Origin: Thiopseudomonas sp. | GTDB lineage: Bacteria; Pseudomonadota; Gammaproteobacteria; Pseudomonadales; Pseudomonadaceae | DNA: 64,000 nucleotides | Direction: 5' to 3' | NCBI GenBank assembly: GCA_023228985.1 | Contig: JALOAC010000003.1 | Coordinates: 62,001 to 126,000, forward strand | Shown here: in pieces, positions 25,711-34,721 of the stretch | How positions within the stretch are numbered: position 1 is the stretch's first letter | How the letters are laid out: each line of letters opens with the position of its first letter | Notes under the pieces: model-generated | Told to the model about the DNA's origin: nothing | The model's input: only the letters and a program-made list of their open reading frames with translations | Database searches by the model: none | Position numbers and translations under genes: made by a program

Positions 25711-27546
25711 ATGAATCTTCCTCTGTTTTGGGTTTTAAGCTTACTACTGATCGCTATTGTTCTTTTCATTCGCAACAAGCCGCGCATGGATGTGGTCGCT
25801 GTGCTGGTACTGGTCGCTTTGCCTTTAACCGGCGTTCTGACAGTGCAGGAAGCTTTAGCAGGCTTTAGTGACCCCAGTGTTGTGGTGATTGCCGCGCTGT
25901 TTATTGTTGGCGAAGGACTGGTGCGCACCGGCATTGCTTACCAGCTCGGTGAGAAACTCATCGAGCATGCTGGCAGCAGCGAAACCAAGTTGATTATTTT
26001 ATTGATGGTCTCTGTTGCCACGCTCGGGTCAATTATGAGCTCTACAGGTGTTGTAGCCATCTTTATTCCTGTCGTTCTAAGTATCTGCGCACGCAGCAAA
26101 ATCCATCCTAGTAAGCTAATGATGCCGCTTAGTTTTGCGGGCCTGATAAGTGGTATGCAAACCCTAGTCGCAACACCTCCCAACATGGTGGTTCATAGCG
26201 AGCTGGTGCGTAATGGTTACGAAGGCTTTAGCTTTTTGGCTTTTACTCCTATAGGCATAGTTGTATTGATTTTGGGTGTTGGCTACATGCTGCTCACTCG
26301 CCACTGGCTGGCCAGCAAACAAAGTCAAAAAGAAGCGGGCGAGCCACGTCATACTATCGCCGATTTGGCACGCGAATATAACCTTGATGGCCGTGAGCGT
26401 CGTTTACGCGTAAAAGCCAACTCCATTTTGACGGGTCAGACACTGAACGAGCTGCAACTGCGTACCCAGTATGGCATTAACGTTATTGCAGTAGAGCGCC
26501 AACAACGCTTCCGGCGCACCCTCCTGAGCGCCACGGGCAGCACTGAATTACGCGCTGGTGATGTGCTATTAGTGCACTTAGTTAGCCCCACCATTGATCT
26601 ACTTAACTCTTACCATGAGCTCGGTGTCGAACCCCTAGGCATCAAGCAAAGCTATTTTGCTGACCATTGCCGCACATTAGGTCTAGCTGAAGTAATGCTG
26701 CCTCCAGAGTCACGTCTGGCTGGCAAAACCATACAAGAACTGGGTTTTCGCACGCACCGCAAACTCAACGTGGTCGGTCTGCGACGCAATCAAAATGCCT
26801 TGGATGGTCTATTAGTTGATGAGGTTCTAAAAGCTGGTGATACGCTTTTGGTGGCAGGTAACTGGAAACATATCCATGCTTTACAGGTGTACAGCCGCGA
26901 TTTTCTCGTGCTGAGTTTGCCCGCAGAAAAAGACAACATTGCTCCCGCGCTCAGCAAAGCACCACATGCTTTGATAAGTCTAGCCGTTATGGTTGCCCTA
27001 ATGATTACCGGCGTAGTGCCTAACGTATTAGCGGCCATCATCGGCTGTTTGCTGATGGGTGCTTTTCGCTGTATTGATATGGATAGCGCTTACAAGTCGA
27101 TTCACTGGCAAAGCATTATTCTTATTGTCGGCATGATTCCTTTTGCTGCTGCCCTGCAAAAAACCGGCGGTATTGATTTAGCCGTAAACGGTCTAATGGG
27201 TATCTTTGGTGATTCGGGGCCGCGTGCCATTCTCATTGTATTGTTTGTATCTACCGCCGTTACCAGCTTGTTTCTGTCCAACACCGCCACGGCTGTGCTC
27301 ATGGCGCCGGTTGCTATTGCCACTGCGGTGGCGATGAATGCCTCACCGGCACCCTTTGCGATGACGGTTGCAGTGGCTGCATCGGCAGCCTTTATGACGC
27401 CTATTTCCTCACCCGTAAACACGCTGGTACTTGGGCCGGGGCAATACCGCTTCAGCGACTTTGTGCGTATCGGCGTACCCTTCACGGTTATCGTACTGAT
27501 CACCACTATCATCATGGTGCCATTGCTGTTTCCCTTTTTTAAATAG
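25711..27546 (+). CDS. SLC13/DASS-family anion transporter with two TrkA-C domains
   Basis: This 611-residue inner-membrane carrier has membrane segments in its first ~205 and last ~190 residues, separated by a soluble part with two TrkA-C (RCK-C) domains at about 225-300 and 315-395 (LRAGDVLLVHL and LKAGDTLLVAGNW are the matching strands). The inverted-repeat ion-binding hairpins are seen as SSTGVVAIFIPV with TPPNM, and SNTATAVLMAPV with TPISSPVNTLV. Such proteins import sulfate, dicarboxylates or other anions with Na+; the substrate is not predictable. It lies between pyrG and purL and ends at a shared terminator. Confidence 0.9.
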   Translation: MNLPLFWVLSLLLIAIVLFIRNKPRMDVVAVLVLVALPLTGVLTVQEALAGFSDPSVVVIAALFIVGEGLVRTGIAYQLGEKLIEHAGSSETKLIILLMVSVATLGSIMSSTGVVAIFIPVVLSICARSKIHPSKLMMPLSFAGLISGMQTLVATPPNMVVHSELVRNGYEGFSFLAFTPIGIVVLILGVGYMLLTRHWLASKQSQKEAGEPRHTIADLAREYNLDGRERRLRVKANSILTGQTLNELQLRTQYGINVIAVERQQRFRRTLLSATGSTELRAGDVLLVHLVSPTIDLLNSYHELGVEPLGIKQSYFADHCRTLGLAEVMLPPESRLAGKTIQELGFRTHRKLNVVGLRRNQNALDGLLVDEVLKAGDTLLVAGNWKHIHALQVYSRDFLVLSLPAEKDNIAPALSKAPHALISLAVMVALMITGVVPNVLAAIIGCLLMGAFRCIDMDSAYKSIHWQSIILIVGMIPFAAALQKTGGIDLAVNGLMGIFGDSGPRAILIVLFVSTAVTSLFLSNTATAVLMAPVAIATAVAMNASPAPFAMTVAVAASAAFMTPISSPVNTLVLGPGQYRFSDFVRIGVPFTVIVLITTIIMVPLLFPFFK

Positions 27547-27588
27547 AGCCGCTTTGTAAGCGCTGCTGCAGCCTTTATTTAAATCAAT

Positions 27589-27626
27589 AAAAAACCGCGC
27601 CTACCTTGAGTAGAGCGCGGTTTTTT
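27589..27626. terminator. Bidirectional rho-independent terminator
   Basis: Arms AAAACCGCGC (27591-27600) and GCGCGGTTTT (27615-27624), with an inner CTAC/GTAG stem, carry A/T extensions on both sides. It serves the convergent SLC13 transporter gene and purL. Confidence 0.92.
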
Positions 27627-27651
27627 TATTGGTTACAGCTAAAGCTAGAAA

Positions 27652-30600
27652 CTAGCCAACCCAAACTCGGGCATTGCGGAACATACGCAACCAAGCAGCG
27701 TCTTCTTGCCAGCTGTCAGGGTGCCATGAGTTCTGTACCGTACGCACTAAACGTTCTGGGTTAGGCATCAGCAAGGTCACACGGCCATCACGACTGGTAA
27801 AGCCTGTCATACCCTGAGCAGAACCATTAGGGTTCGCCGGATAAGCTTGGGTTACTTGCCCGTGATTATCCACAAAGCGCAGCGCCACCAAACCAGAGCT
27901 GCTCGCTGCTGCTAGCTGCTCCGCATTGGCAAAAGTCACCTGCCCTTCTGCGTGCGCTACGGCCACGGGTAGGCGTGAGCCAGCCATGCCGGTCAAAAAG
28001 ATTGAGGGCGAGTCTTGCACTTCAACCATGCTCAAACGTGACTCAAAGCACTCTGATTGGTTGTGCACAAACTGCGGCCAGTGCTCAGCACCCGGAATAA
28101 GTTCTTTAAGTTGCGCCAGCATTTGTGCGCCATTGTTGACGCCAAGGGTAAAGCTGTCGTTGCGGCTGAAAAACTCAGCAAACTGGGCACGCAGTGAATC
28201 ATTAAGCAAAATGGATTTCGCCCAACCCGCCCCTGCACCCAACGCATCACCAAAGGAGTAACCACCGCTGGGCGCTAAGCCTTTAAAGTCTGCCAGCTGC
28301 ACACGACCTGCCAGTAAATCACTCATATGCACGTCTACAGCGTTAAAGCCTGCACGCTCAAAGGCTGCAGCCAACTCAACATGTCCGTTACTGCCTTGTT
28401 CACGCAGTATCGCCACCTTCGGCTTTACGCCAGTGGCGATGTACGGCGCTGCCACGTCTTCATTAATATCAAAGCTTAGCGATACATTTAAACCCGGATC
28501 GTGCTCGTCCAGCAAGGCGTCATACTCTTGCTGTGCACAGTCGCTGTTATCACGAATACGCTGAATCTGGTAGCTGGTTTGTGTCCAAATACGCTGTAAC
28601 TGGCTGCGCCGCGCATCCACTAATTTCGTATCACCCAAGCTAATGGTGACGCTATCACCCGCCTCTGGCTGTCCGATACTGTGTACGCAATCAGCTAATC
28701 CAGCATCCGCAAAAACTGCCTGAACCTGCGCCAGCTTCTCGTTAGATACCTGAATAACCGCACCCAACTCTTCACTAAACAACGCCGCATTTGCTTGCTC
28801 TGCTTGAATACCTAACGCATCCAACTGCAGAGACAAACCGCAGTGTCCAGCAAAGGCCATTTCTACTGCTGTGGTTAACAATCCACCATCGGAACGGTCA
28901 TGGTAAGCCAGCAATAAGCCTTGGTGATTGAGTTGTTGGATCGCAGCGAAGAAAGCATTTAAGTCCTCGGCGCTGTCCACATCAGGCGCATGCTCGCCCA
29001 GTTCTTTATACACCTGCGCCAAAATCGAGCCGCCCATGCGGTTTTGACCACGACCCAGATCAATCAGCAACAATTGACTGTCGCCTTTATCTAGCTGCAA
29101 CTGTGGGGTGAGGGTTTGACGGATATCCAGCACCGGTGCAAAACCACTAATAATCAGCGATACGGGCGAGGTGACTGTTTTTTCTTCGCCCTGCTCCAGC
29201 CAGCGGGTTTTCATCGACATGGAGTCTTTGCCCACTGGAATGGTAATGCCCAACGCCGGGCATAGCTCCATACCAACGGCTTTAACCGTTTCATACAGGC
29301 GCGCATCTTCACCCGGATGGCCCGCTGCCGCCATCCAGTTGGCTGATAAACGAATGTCAGAGATTTTATCAATACGGGCAGCTGCGAGGTTAGTAATCGC
29401 TTCACCCACTGCCATACGTCCAGAAGCCGGTGCGTTTAAAATCGCTAAAGGCGTACGCTCACCCATAGCCATGGCTTCGCCGTAATAGCTATCAAAACTC
29501 ATCGCCGTGACCGCGCAGTCCGCAACCGGAACCTGCCAAGGTCCCACCAGCTGATCACGCACTACCAAGCCCGTGACGCCACGGTCGGTCGCGGTAATCA
29601 TATAGCCTTTGCTGGCTACCGTTGGATGACGTAAAACGCGCTCGACTGCTTCAGTTAATGGCAACGCTGAACTATTAAAAGCAGCACCCACTTCAGCTTC
29701 ACGCGTTACACTGCGATGCATACGTGGCGGTTTACCCAGTAATACATCCAGCGGCATATCTACCGGCTGATTAGCAAACTGCGCATCATTGACCGTCAAT
29801 TGTTTTTCCGCTGTCGCCTCGCCCACTACTGCAAAAGGGCAGCGCTCACGCGCACAGATGGCGGCAAAACGCTCTACATCTTGCTCAGCAACGGCCAATA
29901 CATAACGTTCTTGAGCTTCGTTGCACCAAATCTCTAGCGGGCTCAATGATGTATCCGCACTGGGCATTTTGCGTAATTCAAAACGTCCACCACGACCTGC
30001 ATCATTCACCAACTCAGGGAAGGCATTAGACAAACCGCCTGCACCCACATCATGAATAAAACGAATGGGGTTTTCTGCGCCAAGCTGCCAGCAGCTATCA
30101 ATCACTTCCTGACAACGACGGCCCAGCTCTGGGTTACCGCGTTGCACGGAGGCAAAGTCCAAATCATCAGCCGCCACCGTATCTACCGAAGACGCTGCAC
30201 CACCACCCAAGCCGATAAGCATGGCTGGACCACCTAGCACAATCAGTTTATTGCCCGGCTCAATTTCACCTTTTTGCACGTGATCAGCACGAATATTACC
30301 CAGACCACCTGCCAGCATAATAGGCTTGTGATAACCGCGAATCTCTGGGCCATTAACCGTATCTACCTGCTGCTCAAAGCTGCGCACATAGCCGTTCAGC
30401 ACAGGGCGGCCAAACTCGTTATTGAACGAAGCCCCACCTTTTGAACCTTCGATGAGCACATCCAGCGCGCTTACAATGCGATCAGGCTTGCTGTAATTAA
30501 TTTCCCAAGGCTGCTCGTAGCCGGGAATATTCAGACCCGATACGGTAAAGCCAGACAGACCCGCCTTAGGCTTAGAACCAATACCGGTAGCTCCTTCATC

Positions 30601-31545
30601 ACGAATCTCACCGCCTGAACCCGTTGCTGCGCCGGGAAACGGTGCAATCGCGGATGGGTGGTTATGGGTTTCCACCTTCATTAAAATATGAATAGGTTCT
30701 TGATGAGCACGGTATTCACCGGTCACAGGATCGGGGAAAAAACGTCCAGCGCTGAAGCCTTCAATAACAGACGAGTTGTCTTTATAGGCAGACAAAACAC
30801 CTTGGCTGTTCATTTCGTAGGTGTTTTTAATCATGGCAAACAGCGATTTCTGCTGCTCTTGTCCATCAATATCCCAGCTCGCATTAAAAATCTTGTGACG
30901 GCAATGCTCAGAGTTCGCCTGAGCAAACATCATTAATTCAATATCATTCGGGTTGCGGCCCATTTTCTGGAAACTGGCAACCAAGTACTCCATTTCATCT
31001 TCAGCTAACGCCAAGCCAAGCGCTTGGTCGGCTTGTTGTAGTGCAGCCAGTCCACCGCCCAACACATCAACACTATTGAGTGCGCGCGGCGCAGACTGTT
31101 GAAACAAAGCCTGGGCTTGTTCAAGCTGCTCAAATACGTGCTCACTCATGCGGTCGTGCAGCTGCGCCGCAATCTGGCGCGCCTGCGCTGTATCAAACTG
31201 ACCGTCAACGTAGTAAGCAATGCCGCGCTCAATGCGCTTGACCTTACTTAAGCCGCAGTAGTTAACCAAGTCCGTAGCCTTGCTAGACCAAGGAGAAATA
31301 GTCCCCAAACGTGGTACCACTAAAAATAGCTGGCCGCTTGGCTCCTGCGTAGCTGCTGCTGGCCCGTAAGTCAGCAGTTGCGTTAACGCAGAATGTTCTG
31401 TCGCATCCAGCTCACCAGCCAGCTCAACAAAATGAACATAGCTAGCAAAAACGCCAGATACGGAAGGAACCAAGGAAGTCAGTTGTTGGGAAACAGCTTG
31501 CTGACGAAAGTCAGAAAGGGCAGGAGCACCGCGCAAAATGAGCAT
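27652..31545 (-). CDS. purL: Phosphoribosylformylglycinamidine synthase PurL with inactivated glutaminase triad
   Basis: PurL converts FGAR to FGAM in purine synthesis, normally with glutamine as the nitrogen donor. The protein is full length (1297 residues). The synthetase half looks intact, with ETHNHPSAIAPFPGAATG, IRDEGATG, GGGAASSVD and IHDVGAGGLSNAFPE. The C-terminal class I amidotransferase domain (from about residue 1040) aligns throughout with E. coli PurL as I know it. However, the nucleophile elbow reads GVNNGAQ instead of GVCNGCQ (N1137, A1140), and the His motif reads MPNPER instead of MPHPER (N1262); E1264 is kept. The DNA shows AAC, GCA and AAC codons clearly. Glutamine hydrolysis should be lost, leaving an ammonia-dependent enzyme. 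It is monocistronic. Confidence 0.96.
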   Translation of the reverse strand: MLILRGAPALSDFRQQAVSQQLTSLVPSVSGVFASYVHFVELAGELDATEHSALTQLLTYGPAAATQEPSGQLFLVVPRLGTISPWSSKATDLVNYCGLSKVKRIERGIAYYVDGQFDTAQARQIAAQLHDRMSEHVFEQLEQAQALFQQSAPRALNSVDVLGGGLAALQQADQALGLALAEDEMEYLVASFQKMGRNPNDIELMMFAQANSEHCRHKIFNASWDIDGQEQQKSLFAMIKNTYEMNSQGVLSAYKDNSSVIEGFSAGRFFPDPVTGEYRAHQEPIHILMKVETHNHPSAIAPFPGAATGSGGEIRDEGATGIGSKPKAGLSGFTVSGLNIPGYEQPWEINYSKPDRIVSALDVLIEGSKGGASFNNEFGRPVLNGYVRSFEQQVDTVNGPEIRGYHKPIMLAGGLGNIRADHVQKGEIEPGNKLIVLGGPAMLIGLGGGAASSVDTVAADDLDFASVQRGNPELGRRCQEVIDSCWQLGAENPIRFIHDVGAGGLSNAFPELVNDAGRGGRFELRKMPSADTSLSPLEIWCNEAQERYVLAVAEQDVERFAAICARERCPFAVVGEATAEKQLTVNDAQFANQPVDMPLDVLLGKPPRMHRSVTREAEVGAAFNSSALPLTEAVERVLRHPTVASKGYMITATDRGVTGLVVRDQLVGPWQVPVADCAVTAMSFDSYYGEAMAMGERTPLAILNAPASGRMAVGEAITNLAAARIDKISDIRLSANWMAAAGHPGEDARLYETVKAVGMELCPALGITIPVGKDSMSMKTRWLEQGEEKTVTSPVSLIISGFAPVLDIRQTLTPQLQLDKGDSQLLLIDLGRGQNRMGGSILAQVYKELGEHAPDVDSAEDLNAFFAAIQQLNHQGLLLAYHDRSDGGLLTTAVEMAFAGHCGLSLQLDALGIQAEQANAALFSEELGAVIQVSNEKLAQVQAVFADAGLADCVHSIGQPEAGDSVTISLGDTKLVDARRSQLQRIWTQTSYQIQRIRDNSDCAQQEYDALLDEHDPGLNVSLSFDINEDVAAPYIATGVKPKVAILREQGSNGHVELAAAFERAGFNAVDVHMSDLLAGRVQLADFKGLAPSGGYSFGDALGAGAGWAKSILLNDSLRAQFAEFFSRNDSFTLGVNNGAQMLAQLKELIPGAEHWPQFVHNQSECFESRLSMVEVQDSPSIFLTGMAGSRLPVAVAHAEGQVTFANAEQLAAASSSGLVALRFVDNHGQVTQAYPANPNGSAQGMTGFTSRDGRVTLLMPNPERLVRTVQNSWHPDSWQEDAAWLRMFRNARVWVG

Positions 31546-31806
31546 CGTTGAAACAGCCTCTAAATGGAGCGAAATTGGGCGTCTATTTTAGACCTCTACA
31601 ACCAAAATAACCATTTTATTTTTTTACTGTGCTTACTGCTAACAAATAACCTCGCACAACCAAGCCATACCTGAAATTTTTTGCCTGCTCACGACGCTAA
31701 ATAATTCAAGATCACTTACTGCTATACTGCCTTGAGTTTTACAGCGGCATCTTAATTGCAAGCACTGGCTCACGCAGAAAAAATAGAGTTCCATACAGGT
31801 GGTTTC

Positions 31807-32067
31807 ATGCTCATTCCCTATCAGCAACTCAGTGAAGCAGCCCTGCAGGGGTTACTTGAAGATTTCGTCAGTCGTGATGGAACCGATAACGGCGATGAAA
31901 CGCCTTACCAGACCAAGATACAAAGAGCTCGTGCGGCACTTGAAAGTAAACAGGCTGTTATTATCTTTGACCTCGCCACGCAACAGTGCCAGCTTTGCTT
32001 GCGTCACTTGGTACCGCAAGAGTGGCTAGCTCAATTGCATAGGATGGATGAAGCAAGCTCTCCATAA
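31807..32067 (+). CDS. yheU: YheU family protein (UPF0270)
   Basis: This is an 86-residue small acidic protein of unknown function. The start at 31807 gives MLIPYQQLSEAALQGLLEDF, the invariant beginning of the family, with AGGTGG 7 bases upstream; an upstream non-ATG start adds 17 unrelated residues. It also has SRDGTD and KIQRARAALESKQAVIIFD, both typical. Its C-terminus is slightly longer than usual and holds a CxLC pair (QCQLCLRH). It stands alone between divergent purL and convergent tilS. Confidence 0.9.
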   Translation: MLIPYQQLSEAALQGLLEDFVSRDGTDNGDETPYQTKIQRARAALESKQAVIIFDLATQQCQLCLRHLVPQEWLAQLHRMDEASSP

Positions 32068-32284
32068 CCCGGCCTTGAATCCGTGCTTTATCAATACGTT
32101 AGAACGCCCGCCTGCTTAGATAAAATTTGCGCTTCCTTGCGCCGCACATCCAGTGCTCAGCCGCATCCCGCCGCTGCCCTCACCCACTCCATTAGGCGCA
32201 TCCGTTCTGTGCCTACCATTCATAATAGACCCGAATATGGGCTTAGCTATTTCTGTTACAGAAGTGTGAGCAACAGCACGCTTT

Positions 32285-33583
32285 TTAGATAAGTGGATGC
32301 CAATGCAGTTGAAGCTGCTTAGCTTGTGCGTCCTGCAAAGCACAACAGTTAGCTACAGCTATGAGTTGCTGCTGCATGTACACCAAAGGGATGCGCTGAC
32401 GGAGAAACTGGGGAATATTTTGCTCTTGCAACAAACGCTTTAAATCACGCCGCCCACGTGCGGGTAATTGCATCTGCTCGCCACCATGGCGATAACGGAT
32501 ATGTAACAGTCCGGGCAGCTCGCCCTGCACTTCAAGCACACCATTGCCGGGTAATACATACCGACCCGGCTTAGTGATTTCCAACTGCACTGTTTCTACA
32601 GACGCCAGCCAAGATTCCGGCAGCCAATACAGCTGTTGTTGATAACGCACCAGCGCACCCTGCTGTAAACGCCACACTGGCCGAGCATCAGCTTTGGCAT
32701 CGCGTAAATCATACCAACCTGCCCAATGCTGGGTTTCAACAGCAGACGTTTTATCAGCAAGCCAATAGCGCAATAGATTTTTTTGTCGCTTATCACTCAG
32801 CTTCGCTAGTTTATCTAGCTGCAAACCCGCCAGTGGCAGCCAGCTGATAGGCGCTACAAGCTGTGCCTGCTGCAGGTCAAGCTGGGCTAAATCATCCAGC
32901 AACTGCTGTGCTTCGCGCATATGCTCAGTAGTGCGCTGCAACACTGAGAGCGTAGCTGGCCAACGTTGTTTGAGTAATGGAATAATCTGGCGGCGAAGAA
33001 AATTTCGATCAAAATATTCTTCTGCATTACTGGGATCTTCTACCCAATTTAACTGGTGTTGCTGGGCATAGTCTTCGAGCTCTTGGCGCGCAATACCCAA
33101 TAACGGGCGCAACAAATGCGCTTGACCTAAAGCACGTTGGCGAGGAATCGCCTGCAACCCAGTAACACCACTACCGCGCAATAATCGAAACAACAGGGTT
33201 TCCGCCTGATCATCCTGATGCTGCGCCATCAACAAGAGTTCTTCGGGCTGCAAATGTTCTGCATAGGCCGTATAACGTGCATTGCGTGCTGCTTGCTCGA
33301 CACTGGCTTGCTGCGCAACCTTTATTTTGATGACACTAAGCGCAACGCCCAGTTGCTCACAAACACTCTGGCAATGCGCTGGCCAGTCTTCGGCTGCTTG
33401 CTGCAAACCGTGGTGAATATAAACAGCTCGCAAAGCTGGCCTTGAGCTGGGCGGTATTTGCGTAGCCAGAATATGCAGTAAAACCGTGGAGTCCAGCCCA
33501 CCAGAAAAGGCCACGCACCAAGCTGGAGCTCGCTGCCACGGTTTAAGCTGCTCTATGACCTGCGGAACAATTCTGTGCTGCAT
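32285..33583 (-). CDS. tilS: tRNA(Ile)-lysidine synthase TilS
   Basis: TilS modifies C34 of tRNA-Ile(CAU) to lysidine so that it reads AUA. The N-terminal PP-loop ATPase domain has the motif FSGGLDSTVLL and LMAQHQDDQAETLLFRLLRG-type residues, followed by RQIIPLLKQRWP. A linker and the C-terminal TilS domain (PARGRRDLKRLLQEQNIP) are present. The 432 residues match the gammaproteobacterial form. It lies downstream of accA, beyond a terminator, in the conserved dnaE-accA-tilS series. Confidence 0.96.
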   Translation of the reverse strand: MQHRIVPQVIEQLKPWQRAPAWCVAFSGGLDSTVLLHILATQIPPSSRPALRAVYIHHGLQQAAEDWPAHCQSVCEQLGVALSVIKIKVAQQASVEQAARNARYTAYAEHLQPEELLLMAQHQDDQAETLLFRLLRGSGVTGLQAIPRQRALGQAHLLRPLLGIARQELEDYAQQHQLNWVEDPSNAEEYFDRNFLRRQIIPLLKQRWPATLSVLQRTTEHMREAQQLLDDLAQLDLQQAQLVAPISWLPLAGLQLDKLAKLSDKRQKNLLRYWLADKTSAVETQHWAGWYDLRDAKADARPVWRLQQGALVRYQQQLYWLPESWLASVETVQLEITKPGRYVLPGNGVLEVQGELPGLLHIRYRHGGEQMQLPARGRRDLKRLLQEQNIPQFLRQRIPLVYMQQQLIAVANCCALQDAQAKQLQLHWHPLI

Positions 33584-33603
33584 TATTAGTTAAACTTTCT
33601 CAT

Positions 33604-33642
33604 AAAAAACCCGCAGAACTTTGCTGTCAAAGTGCTGCGGGT
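33604..33642 (-). terminator. Rho-independent terminator after accA
   Basis: ACCCGCAG (33609-33616) pairs with CTGCGGGT (33635-33642), and an inner CTTT/AAAG stem closes the loop. On the minus strand six T residues follow. It lies between accA and tilS, so tilS may depend on readthrough or its own promoter. Confidence 0.87.
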
Positions 33643-33664
33643 AGTATTACGCAAACCTAGCTGA

Positions 33665-34618
33665 CTAGGAAGAAATACCAAAGCTCATCAATTTGGCGTA
33701 ACGCTGCTCCAATAGCTCATCCGTGCTTAACGCTTGCAACTCTTCTAGCTGCTGTATTAAAACCGCACGCACATTATCGCTGGTAACCTGCATATCACGA
33801 TGCGCTCCACCTAGCGGCTCATCGATAACCTTGTCGACAATACCCAAACCTTTTAAGCGGTCTGCAGTAATGCCCATGGCCTCAGCTGCTTCAGGCGCTT
33901 TATCCGCGCTGCGCCATAGAATCGATGCACAACCCTCTGGTGAAATAACCGCATAGGTAGCAAACTGCAGCATATTCAGGCGGTCACATACGCCAATCGC
34001 CAAAGCACCACCGGAACCACCCTCGCCTACTACCGTGGAGATAATCGGGGTTTTCAAGCGTGACATCACTCTTAGGTTCCAAGCAATGGCCTCACTCTGA
34101 CCGCGCTCTTCAGCATCAATGCCAGGATAAGCGCCGGGTGTATCAATAAAAGTCAAAATAGGCAGCTTAAAGCGCTCAGCCATCTCCATTAAACGGCAAG
34201 CTTTACGATAGCCTTCTGGACGCGGCATACCGAAATTACGACGCACTTTCTCACGTACTTCACGGCCTTTCTGGTGACCAATCACCATCACTGGTATGCC
34301 TTCAAAACGAGCAATACCACCAACAATCGCAGCGTCATCAGAGAAATGGCGATCACCGTGCAGCTCTTCAAATTCGGTAAATAGGTGCTCTACATAATCA
34401 AGGGTATACGGGCGTTGTGGGTGGCGCGCCATGCGTGCAATTTGCCAGCTATCTAGATCTGAAAAAATATTTTTCGTTAGCGTTTTATTTTTTTCTTTTA
34501 AGCGGGCAATTTCGTCACTGATATTAATATCGTTATCATTGCCAACCAAACGCAGCTCTTCAATCTTGGCTTGTAAGTCTGCTATGGGCTGTTCAAAATC
34601 CAAATAGTTCGGGTTCAT
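33665..34618 (-). CDS. accA: Acetyl-CoA carboxylase carboxyltransferase subunit alpha AccA
   Basis: AccA and AccD transfer the carboxyl group from biotin to acetyl-CoA, the first committed step of fatty acid synthesis. The 317-residue protein starts MNPNYLDFEQPIADLQAKIEEL, then shows the crotonase-like core: GDRHFSDDAAIVGGIA, KGREVREKVRRNFGMPRPEG, FIDTPGAYPGIDAEERGQSE, GEGGSGGALAIG and MLQFATYAVISPEGCASILW across adjacent positions. It sits between dnaE and tilS. The later fatty-acid genes are at 55-60 kb. Confidence 0.97.
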   Translation of the reverse strand: MNPNYLDFEQPIADLQAKIEELRLVGNDNDINISDEIARLKEKNKTLTKNIFSDLDSWQIARMARHPQRPYTLDYVEHLFTEFEELHGDRHFSDDAAIVGGIARFEGIPVMVIGHQKGREVREKVRRNFGMPRPEGYRKACRLMEMAERFKLPILTFIDTPGAYPGIDAEERGQSEAIAWNLRVMSRLKTPIISTVVGEGGSGGALAIGVCDRLNMLQFATYAVISPEGCASILWRSADKAPEAAEAMGITADRLKGLGIVDKVIDEPLGGAHRDMQVTSDNVRAVLIQQLEELQALSTDELLEQRYAKLMSFGISS

Positions 34619-34721
34619 GAGTTTTCCACTTTGCTTTGCGGCCGTCTTGCGTTTGGCTCAGACCGAATAAAAACACAACAAACAGCCTATATATGCTGCT
34701 CATCACCTAATAATTCTTTAC

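Noticed and set aside
32068..32284. Possible gene remnant between yheU and tilS
   Set aside because: I translated the stretch and saw no continuous or frameshifted protein signature; treated as non-coding.
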